Of a stretch of DNA of 64,000 nucleotides, positions 53,398 through 63,574 are shown piece after piece (the first letter of the stretch is position 1; every line of letters begins with the position of its first letter). A program made the position numbers and the translations under genes. Under the pieces are notes generated by a model. The model was not told the DNA's origin. It ran no database searches and saw only the letters and a list, made by a program, of their open reading frames with translations. Origin of the DNA: Phellopilus nigrolimitatus (Eukaryota > Basidiomycota > Agaricomycetes > Hymenochaetales > Hymenochaetaceae); the NCBI GenBank assembly GCA_021029095.1, contig JAJOHG010000025.1, positions 1 to 64,000 on the forward strand. The letters are read 5' to 3'.

Positions 53398-56300
53398 ATG
53401 GCACCACCGAATGCACAGCTTGCGACGATTGAGTGGGCGGGGCCGACGAAAGTCCCGTTGCTAACGGCCGGTGATCCGACACCCCGAACGTTGATGGAGT
53501 GGTTTGGAAGGGTGCGGGCGTATCAAGCAACCAAAGGGTTGAGGGATGATCAGATTGTGGCAGCGGTGGTCGGAGGGATCATGGACCCGCGTTTTGCGGA
53601 GTGGATTATGTCGGACTACACCCGGGTGAGCACACTTCCGTTGGCGGAATTTGTGGCCGAGTTCCGACAGGAAGCGCTGCCGGTCGATTGGGTGGCGCTT
53701 GAGCGGCAGAAGCTCCTGGCTTCCCGTCAGGGTGCGGCGCAGTTCTGGGATTGGCAGCGCGAAGTCAGTACGCAGAACTCGGTGCTCCCGGCAGGCACGC
53801 GCATGTCGGAAGACCGACTCCGGGAGTTCCTGGAGGCGAATATGCATCCGGACCTCCAAGAAATGATACGGGTACAACCCCCGACCCTGACCGAGCCCCA
53901 CGCAGTACTCCGAGCCAAGTATGAGGCCGAAGAGCGTCAGATCCGCGCGGCCAACCTGGTTGGAGCGGCCGCCGCGCAGGCCGCGACACCACCGGGCGAG
54001 TGGGTGACTATCCCGGCCCCAGCGGCTCCGCCAGCCGAAGCACAGGTGATCCGACTGCGCATGAGAGAGTGGCTGGGACATGTGAAGACAATGGATGAGC
54101 GTCGGGTCCGCAACGAAGACCGCATCCGCCTTGCCAGCGAGACTGCAGTGCGGTCCGACAGAGCAAAACGTCGGACCGACCGGGAGCGCGAACCCGCGAC
54201 ACAGCGAAAGTCGGGAGGGTCGGCAGGTAGTCAGGGCGACACCACCCGATCCTTGAACCCCGGAGCCGACCAGAGAGCCACGGTCCGACCGAATAACGAG
54301 GAGCGGCTCCTGCTCCAGCGGTACAACGGGTGCTACAAGTGTATGCGCTTCCAGGCCGGACATAACGCCAGAAACTGTCCGAACGGGCCGGTGCGTCGCA
54401 AGGACTACAAGCCACTGACGGAGAGCATGGCCATGGCCGCACCGCCGAACCCGTCGGGCAGCGCGAACGAGTCGGCGCGGGTTAAGACTGAACCTGTCGC
54501 GGCGTTCGTGGAAGAACAGCACTCTGATTCTGAAGGTGAAACATCGGAGTCGGAGTCCGACAAGTATGTGCCATTTCACCAGCCCCATCTCCGACCTGAG
54601 TGTTTCATCTCCGCGCGAGACCGCGCGTCTTCGCTTCTCATCCGACCGCTCATTGACTCTGGCTGTGTTACAGTGCTGATTAGTCCCGAGTTCGCTGACC
54701 GACTCCGACTCCGACGCCACCGCTTACGTAACCCGGAGTCGGCGACACTTGCACTGAATCAGGAAGGGGCGAAGCCGATAGAGTTGACAGAGTGGGTCCG
54801 CTTGCGGGTGATGTCGAAGGATCGGAGTTGGGAGTCGAAGTCGGTCCGCGCCAAAGTTGCGCCGAACTTATGTACGGAGTTGATACTTGGAATGACATTC
54901 TTGGTGGCCAACCACATTGTGCACGATGCCGCCGAGCGGACGCTCATTGCCAAGAAGTCCGGAGTGGATCTCATGCATCCCAAGCCTCCGCCGACACCGA
55001 CACCGAGCCCGACTGCGGAGCCGACGAAATCGAAGATTTCGGCGCGGAAGGTGTCGGAGAAGACGCGTGAAGCCAGAAATCAAGGGAAGTCGATTCGGAA
55101 AGTGTCCAGTAAGCTTCCCGCGTGCGGTCCGATCCACCATGCGCCATTTGTATGCCACATTCCGACTCCGAAGAATGGTGCACGAACGAACCTGCCGCCA
55201 GAGGTGAAGGCGGCGTCGGTAATGCAATCAATCCGTGACCGAATCCTGATATTGGCATTCAGTGACAAGTTGGCGGAATTGGATGCACGGGCGAAGGAGA
55301 AGTATGCCGACCGATTCCCAGAAGAGCTGCCACACCTCCGCGACCTGCCCGACAATGTGTTCCATCGCATCAAGCTGAAGGATGCGGGCAAGACATTGTC
55401 GGGTCGCACCTATGCAACTCCGAAGAAGTATCGAGATGCATGGCGGATACTCATTCACCAGCATGTAGAGGCGGGTCGGATCCGACGTTCGGACAGTCCG
55501 CATGCGTCCCCGGCATTTATTATCCCAAAGTCGGATCCGAACGTGCTGCCCCGCTGGGTGAATGACTATCGGGAGTTGAACGCAAACACGGTGCGCGATC
55601 GGACTCCACTGCCGCGGGTGGAGGAGATCCTGAATGACTGTGCGCGGGGGAAGATCTTTGGAAAGATCGACATGACGAATTCATTCTTCCAAACCCGCAT
55701 GCACCCCGACGATGTGCCGTATACGGCGGTGAACACGCCGTTCGGCCTGTATGAGTGGTTAGTCATGCCGATGGGTGCCTGTAATGCGCCTGCGACACAT
55801 CAGCGTCGGATGTATGCGGCCCTGCAGCATCTCATCGGAAAGATTTGCCATGTGTACCTGGACGACATTATCATCTGGTCCGAGTCGGTGGAGGAGCACA
55901 CTCGGAACGTACATTTGGTAATGTTGGCGCTTCGGGCGGCCGGACTTTTCTGCTCGCCCAAGAAGACGAACTTGTACTGCGCAGAAGTTGTTTTTCTCGG
56001 GCACGTCATTTCGGCACGTGGCATTGAGGCGGATCCGTCGAAGGTCGCGCGGATCCTTGCCTGGCCGACTCCGCAGAAGACGAAGGACGTCCGCGCGTTT
56101 TTGGGCCTGGTCCGATACATTTCCCAGTTTCTTCCGAAACTGGCAGAGTATACGTCGGTATTGACGCCGCTTACCAAGAAAGAGTACAACCGCAATTTTC
56201 CGAAGTGGACTTCAGAGCACCAGGCTGCCTTCGATGCGATCAAGAAAATTGTGACCAGCCGCGAATGCCTAACAACGGTAGACCACGAGTCGGGGGAGTC

Positions 56301-58272
56301 GATTTTTGTGACCACGGATGCATCGGACCATCGGACAGGGGCGGTTTTGAGTGTCGGGGAGTCGTGGAAGACGGCCCGACCGGTTGCATTCGAGTCGGCT
56401 CAGTATACCGCGGCCGAAAAGAATTATCCGGTGCACGAGAAGGAGCTTTTGGCGATCGTCCGCGCGTTGAAGAAGTGGCGGGTGTACCTTTTGGGAATGC
56501 CATTCAAGGTGATCACGGACCATCGAACACTCACCTACTTCCAGCAACAGAAGGATCTCTCGCGTCGGCAGGCCCGCTGGTCCGAGTTTTTGGCACAGTA
56601 CGAGTTCGAGATCGAGTACGTGAAAGGCGAAGAAAACTCGGCGGCCGACGCGATGTCGCGGTATCCAAAAACGTCGGACGACTCCCCAATGGCGGCGGCG
56701 GTGGGACTTGCATGTATGCCGAAGTTTTCCGACGCGCCGACTGCAGCGGCGGTACTCACCATTGCGTCGGACCCGGAGCTTCTGGAGAAGATCCGCGGCG
56801 GGTATGCAGAAGATGAGTTCTGCATGAAGTTGCGGGCAAACGTGCGGAGTATTGAAGGCGCGCGAGAAGAGAATGAGTTGTTGTTTGTGGGTGAGCGGTT
56901 GGTGATTCCGAGGAAGGGCGACATCCGCGAGACACTGTACCGGCTGGCGCACGATGAACTTGGCCACTTCGGGCCCGACAAGAGTTACGCGGCGCTCCGC
57001 AACTCTTACTACTGGCCGAACATGCGAAAGGACTTGGAGTCGGCGTATGTTCCCGGCTGTGCGGACTGCCAGCGGAACAAAAGTCCGACCACAAAACCCG
57101 CCGGCCCGCTGCACCCGCTCCCGATCCCCGACAAGCGCTTTGATAGTGTCGCGCTCGATTTTGTCGGACCGTTGCCGGAGGATGGCGGTTATAACGGGAT
57201 TGTCACTATGACGGATCGGCTCGGAGCGGCCGACGTGCGGATTGTGCCCATTCGCATGGAAATGACGGCCGAACAGTTCGCGGCGGTGTTTTTCAACCAC
57301 TGGTACTGCGAAAATGGACTTCCGCTCGAAATCATTTCGGATCGAGACAAGCTATTTGTCTCGCGCTTCTGGAAGGCATTGCACACCCTCACCGGAGTCA
57401 AAGTGAAGATGTCGACCGCGTACCATCCGGAGACCGACGGAGCGAGCGAGCGGACGAATAAAACAGTCAACCAGATTCTCCGCTACTATGTGGATCGGAA
57501 CCAGAACCAGTGGGTGCGAGCATTGCCACGGGTCCGATTTTGCATCATGAACACGGTGAATGCGTCGACGGGTTTCACGCCATTCCAAATCCGACAGGGC
57601 CACTCACCAAGGATGATTCCGCCAATCGTGCCGGAGCGCGAAGCAGAATTTCAGGCGGAGGGGGCGGAGGCGGTTCAGGCCATGGAGTTGATGCAGCAGT
57701 TGCAGCGCGATGTGTCGGAAGCGCAGGATGCACTTCTGGCATCCAAAACCCGACAGGCGCACCATGCGAACAAGAAGCGGGCGGCCGACGACCTTTTCAA
57801 GGTCGGAGACCAGGTTATGCTCTCAACCCGAAACCGGCGGCGGGAGTACAAGGCGGCCGGACAAGATCGCGTCGCGAAGTTTATGCCCAGGTACGACGGA
57901 CCGTACTTTATCATCGCTGCGCACCCCGAAAAGTCGGAGTACACGTTAGAGCTCCCCGATCACAGCCAAGCGTTCCCCGGGTTTCATGCTAGCCAGCTCC
58001 GACGTTTTGCGCCAAATGATGACGCACTGTTCCCAACCCGACAACTCGAGCGACCAGACCCGGTAGAGCCGGAGGCGAATGTGTACGAGGTGGAGGCAAT
58101 TGTGGATGAACGGAAGCGCGGCCGCGGCACCCAACTGCTGGTCCGGTGGAAGGGGTACGGCGACCAGGGAATGGAGTGGAAATCACGCTCGGAGCTCAAG
58201 CAGACGGCGGCGGATATAGTCCGACAGTGGGATCGGAGAGAGGGGGCTCCACCGCGGCCGCGAAGAAGATGA
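53398..58272 (+). CDS. Gag-Pol polyprotein with C-terminal chromodomain
   Basis: A single frame. The first ATG is at 53398 (1624 aa); the frame is open from 53269, with only a GTG there. Gag: LMEWFGRVRAYQATKG .. FVAEFRQEALPVDW; zinc knuckle CYKCMRFQAGHNARNC, spaced C-x2-C-x6-H-x4-C, two residues longer than usual. Protease LIDSGCVTVLIS. Reverse transcriptase with NDYRELNANTVRDR, FGKIDMTNSFFQTRM and YLDD (55854-55865). RNase H (FVTTDASDHRTGAVL; EKELLAIVRALKKWR). Integrase zinc region (HDELGH .. CADCQRN) and DDE core (ALDFVGPLPEDGG, IISDRDKLFVSRFW, TAYHPETDGASERTN). The C-terminus is a chromodomain (YEVEAIVDERKRGRGTQLLV, RWKGYGDQGMEWK), which steers integration to marked chromatin in chromoviruses. 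No stop or frameshift. Confidence 0.96.
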   Translation: MAPPNAQLATIEWAGPTKVPLLTAGDPTPRTLMEWFGRVRAYQATKGLRDDQIVAAVVGGIMDPRFAEWIMSDYTRVSTLPLAEFVAEFRQEALPVDWVALERQKLLASRQGAAQFWDWQREVSTQNSVLPAGTRMSEDRLREFLEANMHPDLQEMIRVQPPTLTEPHAVLRAKYEAEERQIRAANLVGAAAAQAATPPGEWVTIPAPAAPPAEAQVIRLRMREWLGHVKTMDERRVRNEDRIRLASETAVRSDRAKRRTDREREPATQRKSGGSAGSQGDTTRSLNPGADQRATVRPNNEERLLLQRYNGCYKCMRFQAGHNARNCPNGPVRRKDYKPLTESMAMAAPPNPSGSANESARVKTEPVAAFVEEQHSDSEGETSESESDKYVPFHQPHLRPECFISARDRASSLLIRPLIDSGCVTVLISPEFADRLRLRRHRLRNPESATLALNQEGAKPIELTEWVRLRVMSKDRSWESKSVRAKVAPNLCTELILGMTFLVANHIVHDAAERTLIAKKSGVDLMHPKPPPTPTPSPTAEPTKSKISARKVSEKTREARNQGKSIRKVSSKLPACGPIHHAPFVCHIPTPKNGARTNLPPEVKAASVMQSIRDRILILAFSDKLAELDARAKEKYADRFPEELPHLRDLPDNVFHRIKLKDAGKTLSGRTYATPKKYRDAWRILIHQHVEAGRIRRSDSPHASPAFIIPKSDPNVLPRWVNDYRELNANTVRDRTPLPRVEEILNDCARGKIFGKIDMTNSFFQTRMHPDDVPYTAVNTPFGLYEWLVMPMGACNAPATHQRRMYAALQHLIGKICHVYLDDIIIWSESVEEHTRNVHLVMLALRAAGLFCSPKKTNLYCAEVVFLGHVISARGIEADPSKVARILAWPTPQKTKDVRAFLGLVRYISQFLPKLAEYTSVLTPLTKKEYNRNFPKWTSEHQAAFDAIKKIVTSRECLTTVDHESGESIFVTTDASDHRTGAVLSVGESWKTARPVAFESAQYTAAEKNYPVHEKELLAIVRALKKWRVYLLGMPFKVITDHRTLTYFQQQKDLSRRQARWSEFLAQYEFEIEYVKGEENSAADAMSRYPKTSDDSPMAAAVGLACMPKFSDAPTAAAVLTIASDPELLEKIRGGYAEDEFCMKLRANVRSIEGAREENELLFVGERLVIPRKGDIRETLYRLAHDELGHFGPDKSYAALRNSYYWPNMRKDLESAYVPGCADCQRNKSPTTKPAGPLHPLPIPDKRFDSVALDFVGPLPEDGGYNGIVTMTDRLGAADVRIVPIRMEMTAEQFAAVFFNHWYCENGLPLEIISDRDKLFVSRFWKALHTLTGVKVKMSTAYHPETDGASERTNKTVNQILRYYVDRNQNQWVRALPRVRFCIMNTVNASTGFTPFQIRQGHSPRMIPPIVPEREAEFQAEGAEAVQAMELMQQLQRDVSEAQDALLASKTRQAHHANKKRAADDLFKVGDQVMLSTRNRRREYKAAGQDRVAKFMPRYDGPYFIIAAHPEKSEYTLELPDHSQAFPGFHASQLRRFAPNDDALFPTRQLERPDPVEPEANVYEVEAIVDERKRGRGTQLLVRWKGYGDQGMEWKSRSELKQTAADIVRQWDRREGAPPRPRRR

Positions 58273-58369
58273 GATTTTCTTTTAATTTTTGATTTTGATT
58301 TATTTTACCCCTTTTCCTGGTTCACCTTATTGCTCGGAGGAGGGGCTTATTCTTTTGAGGGGGGAAGGG

Positions 58370-58768
58370 TGTAAGCCCGCTGGCGCGTTCTTCCCATTTC
58401 CGACACGATGTGTGTCCGACCGGCCGACGTTCCGACGTTTTTGACCGGCCGACGTTTTTGACCGACCGACGTTTCGGCCGACGTTTTCGCATTTCCGACT
58501 TTCCCAACTTGTCGGAAAGTCGGCTTACGTACTTCAAGAGTAATAAGGGTCGGATCCCTGTCGGACTGGTACTGTATAGTTTTTATTATATAATCCGACC
58601 CATTTTCACTGCGCGCCGTCACCTTTGTTGCCTCAGTATCTCTGACAGCAACAAAGGTGAGTAAATGCGTCTCATGTATGTATTTAGAGTATCTCTGACA
58701 GCAACAAAGATTACTTTGTCCTGTTTGTCTTGTAGGCTCAAGTGTTGGCACTCTCTGGGTGCCTTCCA
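58370..58768 (+). repeat. 3' LTR
   Basis: Identical as read to 52630-53028 and followed by the target duplication GCGTG. Confidence 0.95.
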
Positions 58769-58953
58769 GCGTGGCTAATTAAAAGGGTGAGTACAAATGG
58801 TCAAGAAATGCGGGGACACGGATCAACGGAACGGAATATGTGGAAACGATTAAGGTACTAAGCACGATCAAAAAAAAGTCCAGGAGATGATACGATCAAA
58901 AGAAAAACCCGGCCGACAGAAAGAGCATCAACGACGACGAAACGATCTAGTAC

Positions 58954-61900
58954 CTACATTGCGGAGTACCGTTTTCTAGTTACCGATGACGCGGATCGCG
59001 TCGCTCTCATAGCCAAAACCGACACATTTTCCTTGGATACCGACGGCTTACTACGAGACGCTGACGGCTTCGCTCGGGGAGCCTTTGATACTGTGGCCGG
59101 CTGGGTGTTTACACCTGCCGGCATCCCCATGTCAACGAGTTGCGTGAAGAGCCAGCTGGCCTCTTCAAGGGCCGAGAGATATTCGGCTAGCTCGTTATTG
59201 GTTTTCGCGACCGAACGCCACCAGAATAACGTAAGTACTATCAGAAAGATACCATTTTTCCCCCCTTTGCGAACTGACGTCCAAGGCTCCGATTCAGGCG
59301 TGCAACGGGAGAAGGGCCAGTCTAGATCGTCCATGAACCGCCAATCAGGCATCAGGGCCTTCAGCCAAGCACGCCATTGTCCGGGATACACGCGTATATC
59401 GATCTTCGGGATGGATGTGATGACGCGCTTCCTCTGGTTCCATTCGCGGACCACCGGTGGACGATTGACAGCAGCGAGGAGCTGATCGCACAGCTATTTT
59501 AAAATGCAGTTAATATGGTAATGAAATCAAACAAAGCACGAACTTACACGTGAGTCCCGAACCGACATCTCGAAGGTGTGCCAGTTGAGGAGCAACTCAT
59601 CCTCGCCCTCTCCACGGTACTTTGCGAGGAAGAATGCGAAAGGAGTTTGCATCCACTCCGGCAGCATGGTGATGTCGATTTCTGCCAATCTCTCCGCTGG
59701 AGATAGATCCGAAGGTTGAACCGATACCTTTGACGACACAGGACAGTCCACATCCATTTCTAGGTTATTTTTGCACACACTACGCGAAAGGGGACTAGCT
59801 TGCGTCCCGAACGTCGCAGAAGATGTGTTATCGGACGCGAGTATGGTGGACGCAGTGACGGGCGCCTCGCCCGGCGTGATCGGAGACGATTCATCGGCGG
59901 GCATCACGCCGGATGCAGGTGGAGCGGTCGCGGTGACGAGCGTCCCGCCAGGCGCGATCGGAGAAGATTCGTCGGCGGGCGTCGCGCCGGATGCAGGTGG
60001 AGCGGTCGCGGTGACGAGTGTCCCGCCAGGCGCGATTGGAGAGGATTCGTCGGCGGGTGTCGCGCCGGACGCGGGTGCAACGGTTGCGTTGACGAGAGTT
60101 CCCCCAGGCGCAATCGGAGAGGATTCGTCGGTGGGCGTCACACCGGATGTGGGAGTATTGGCCGCAGTGAAAAGCGCCATGCCAGGTTGAGGAGCGCCAT
60201 CGTCTTCATCCTCAATGATCGCAGGTGTGCGACTAACGATTAATCGTGTTAGCACAGTAATCACGACCAGATAAATAAATAAAAAGACTCACTAATTCAC
60301 GCGTGCCCTTGAAGCACGGTTTGGGAGTCGTCGTACAGGCGGAGTAGGCCCAGTGGTAGCCGCCTTGCGCGTCTTGGCCTTCCCAGCTGCGGGCTGTCTT
60401 AACGTTAGTAATCTGAGAGCTTCGTCGATATTAAGAGCTTCCATGCTGATTTTGTTGCGCTGGATGTTGTGGAGGCGATTGAGCTCAAACGAAGTCATCC
60501 GTCTGCCATCTCGAAGCCGCACGGTCTCGACACCGTTTATGACGGTGCGCGAAACAACCTCGAGGCCTGAGTCTGCACCTGACGGAGCAGGCGATGGTGA
60601 TGTGTTAGTGTCCACGGAACTGTTCTCTCGCTCATCAAGTTCACTCATGTTGACATCATCGTCGTCGCCGTCGCCGTCACCGTCGTCACCGTCGCCGTCG
60701 TCGCCGTCGTCGTCGTCGTTGTCATTGTCGTTTCGGATAGGCGGACGTCGCTCTACGTGCATCGCGACATCCGTAATCGCCGTGTTCGGAGAGAGTGTCA
60801 GCGCGGCTGAAAACTGGTCCGCCAGCGGGGTATCGATGTCGTCGATGCTGGCCGCCTTCCTGTCAGCTTCCGCTAATGCGAGATATTAGTTCCTTTTTCC
60901 TTCACTTAAATGTATGATTCGGGAAATGTACTTACTGAAGCATTCCTTCACAAACGTCTTGAACGCATCCTGCACTTGCGTCTTGTATTGGGGGTGTTGC
61001 TCTTCATATCGCTGCTGAAGGCCGGCCGTAAGCCCAGTGGTGATACTATAGCAAGAGGTTATAAGACGATGGTACAACAAAGAGAAAAATAAACGTCTTA
61101 CGAATGAACAATGATACGTCCGTTCCGGGCCGGCTCTGGGCCACCAACGTGACATACCATGACATGGCCAGTCTGCTCCTCGACAACACGTGACATCTCG
61201 CTAAGAACCAGCTGCAAATTCCCAATCGCCCTATGTACTGTATCGTCAGACAGCGAGAAAAAATTGAATTGAACAATAACAAATTTCTTACCTCTGCTTG
61301 GCACGACATTCTTTCACCCGCGTATATTCCTCCTTGTCCAAGAGCTCATCTCCAGGCCTGGCTTCATCTTCGTCGTATGTGACATTCGCTGTGAGCGCGT
61401 CTCGGTGGGCTTCGACTTCCGCCTGGACCTCAGGCGACTCGGCCGCGTACAACTCACGAATCCGGCCATTCATGTACTTTATGAAGTCCTTGTGCCCGAG
61501 AGTGGAGTCCATAGCACGCTCCAGCTTCCATCCATCATCGATGATCGTCTTGAGTTTCTTCTCCCAGTAGATATCGGAGTACGCTTGTGTCAGCTGAAGT
61601 TTTTGCTTTTTCTTGGGCGACTTTCCGCTGAGCATACGCTGGAGGGACTCGCGGACGTTCCTAGTCTGAAGTCTGGTCTTGTCTCCACGTGTTCCTGTGT
61701 GGTTATTGAACCATGCTCTGATCCGCTGGATGAGTAATTTAGAAGGTGAGTTCTTGGAATAATACGAGCATGTGCTGGGACTGACCTTCGACATTAAGGC
61801 CCTACCCTGCTCGGCCGTCATATTCGGGCCCCTTGGCGCAGGATGGACGGTGAACCAATCGCCGAGAAACCTGGTCATGAAGACCTTTGTTCGTTTTCGT

Positions 61901-61980
61901 TCTTGAGCCGCCTCGAAAGCGCGAATGTTCGCCTTGAGATGAGTAAGCATTTGAGTAGTTGCCCATGGTCGATTGCCCAT
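58954..61980 (-). CDS. Large basidiomycete-type hypothetical protein, seven exons
   Basis: The start at 61980 reads MGNRPWATTQMLTHLKANIRAFEAAQERKRTKVFM. Exon ends are approximate: 61785-61980, about 61290-61725, about 61100-61230, about 60935-61045, about 60298-60875, 59552-60245 and 58954-59497. Conserved-looking blocks are FLGDWFTVHP (after the N-terminal helix), IRAWFNNHTGTRG, AYSDIYWEKKL, LLNWHTFEMSVRDSR and PPVVREWNQRKRV .. WRAWLKALMPDWR. Exon 5 has an Asp-rich trinucleotide run and exon 6 a 26-residue repeat. The architecture is that of a very common Agaricomycete family of unknown function that often occurs in many copies near transposons; whether it is a host gene or part of an element is unresolved. 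No catalytic motif was seen. Confidence 0.7.
59850..60175 (-). repeat. 78-bp coding minisatellite (26-aa repeat)
   Basis: Within exon 6 of the gene above, about four units encode SGATPADESSPIAPGGTLVT plus ATAPPA. Units stay in frame because the period is a multiple of three. Confidence 0.85.
60655..60735 (-). repeat. GAC/GAT trinucleotide run encoding Asp/Gly
   Basis: A (GTC)n-like run on the plus strand encodes an acidic Asp/Gly stretch (DDDDGDDGDGDDGDGDGDDD) in exon 5 of the same gene. Confidence 0.85.
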
Positions 61981-63574
61981 GTCGAAGTGCGGTGGTAAAT
62001 TACGGAGGATGCGAAGGCGAGTTCAAAGGGAGGACGCTTCAGCATTTGCTGATGTTTCTTGAGATAGTTTTTATGCGAACCAGGTCTGTTCGTTTCGCTC
62101 TTCATTTAATCACTTATTTCGCTCCCAAATGCATTACCCTTGGCGCGCGATCCTATCGTCTCGACGACAGTCGCCCGAGCGTTTGCTAAGATTTATCAAG
62201 ATCTAGGCATGCAATAGCTATTTGCAGGAATTTCGGCAAATGCGTCTAGTGTAAAGCAAATGCGATTTGATGCTCAAGGACTACGGAATGACAGCGAGTA
62301 TGTACGGTCGTTTCAAATGTTTTATTTCTGAATTTCTCGCTATCCTACAGAACATATTCGCTTCCAGCGTAGATAATCATACAGCAGTAGCTGAACAAAT
62401 GGCCCTCACGGAATCCTACATACCTCAGATTCTACCCGCATGGCCACCTGCATGGCCACCACATATCGAATACCCAACTCGCGCATTGGGCGCATCAGCA
62501 GATGATGTTTAATGCGCAACAATCCCAACAGTCTACCATTAACTCTAAAAGCGCGATGGCCGCCTACCGATCGAGTGCCGCAAACGTCATCGTCCGATCG
62601 ATCGCGTTAGGCACTATATTGCGCGCCAGAAAGTTATTCGGCTACCGTCAACTTTGCTTGCGCATACACAAGAATCCACGATGGTCGTTCTAGCGTATCA
62701 ATAGCGCAACAAGAACTCTACGAATCTCATTCTGGGACACATTTCTGTGTACTCGTGCTCGTAGTAGCGGAGGGCAAGTGCGTCTAATAGGGCAGAGGAA
62801 GGCAAGTGCGTCTAATAGGACGGAGCTCCCATCGTCATATTTTGGCCGACAAGTGGATAAGTCGATTTGGTTAGCGCAATGGAAGGTCTTTGTTTAAGCT
62901 CATACTTCGTGAACGTAAACCAGAGAAGCCGCTTTGGTTCTTTCTGTTACAATGCCGCTTCTTCTGAGGCACATTAAATTTGTCCTTCACGAACCGATAT
63001 AATTATCGTGAGCTCTACTATTTATTTATTTATTTACTTTATGAAGCAGAAACACAGAACAGAACGGCAAACATTTATCATGAAGGACAATAAGAACGGG
63101 CCAAACAATCAAGCTTAAAAGCTCTGTGAGTCAATGCGCTTGACAAGCTTGATCCGGCGCTGAAAAGGCGGAAGCGAATACTTGATAGGCATGGGAATAT
63201 TCTGATGCACTGTAGCGGCCATCTGCTAGCGTTGTTTGCTTACTTTCTTCTATGGTAGGTTCTTTGTATTAGAAAAGGGTGGAGGAATTCCAAATATACT
63301 GACATCTCTTCTCGCTCCCTCGGATTCGAACTATTTCGAAGCAAAACTTAGGTTCAAAGATGTGCATCTCCCGTTTATTTGGTCCAGACAAACAGAACTC
63401 GTAAGTGATAAATTCTGGCGCCCCGCCCACCCTTCCTGCATCTCATTCCCACTTTTCTGTTTCGCATCGGTTCATCCCCCTTTTTCTTCTCTCTTTGTTT
63501 TGTGCGTCGTCTTATTCGCCACCCCCTATCTAAATTGACGTCTTTTCTCAGTGCCAAAAAAAAAAAAAACTGTT
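61981..63574. other. Intergenic region, no gene recognised
   Basis: Open frames are short. A direct repeat of GGCAAGTGCGTCTAATAGG occurs at about 62775 and 62801. A TTTATTTATTTATTTA run is at 63022. The last ~100 bases before 63575 are pyrimidine-rich with a run of A just before the ATG, a plausible 5' leader. Confidence 0.45.

Larger units (their letters stand above)
52630..58768 (+). mobile_element. Intact chromodomain Ty3/gypsy LTR retrotransposon (young)
   Basis: Two 399-bp LTRs (52630-53028 and 58370-58768) read identical base for base, start TG and end CA. The flanking 5-bp target duplication GCGTG is perfect (52625-52629 and 58769-58773). A polypurine tract (GAGGGGGGAAGGG) abuts the 3' LTR. 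One uninterrupted Gag-Pol frame fills the interior. The primer-binding site is not obvious: the first bases after the 5' LTR are CTTTTTTTTTTAACATC, not TGG. Identical LTRs mean very recent insertion, and the element is probably active. Confidence 0.97.

Noticed and set aside
52553..54720. Long minus-strand open frames (325 and 419 codons) over the chromovirus
   Set aside because: They are antisense shadows of a GC-rich Gag frame and LTR, have no family features, and cross the LTR boundary.
56269..57300. Minus-strand open frame of 343 codons
   Set aside because: It is antisense to RT, RNase H and integrase, and its composition is an echo of the real frame.
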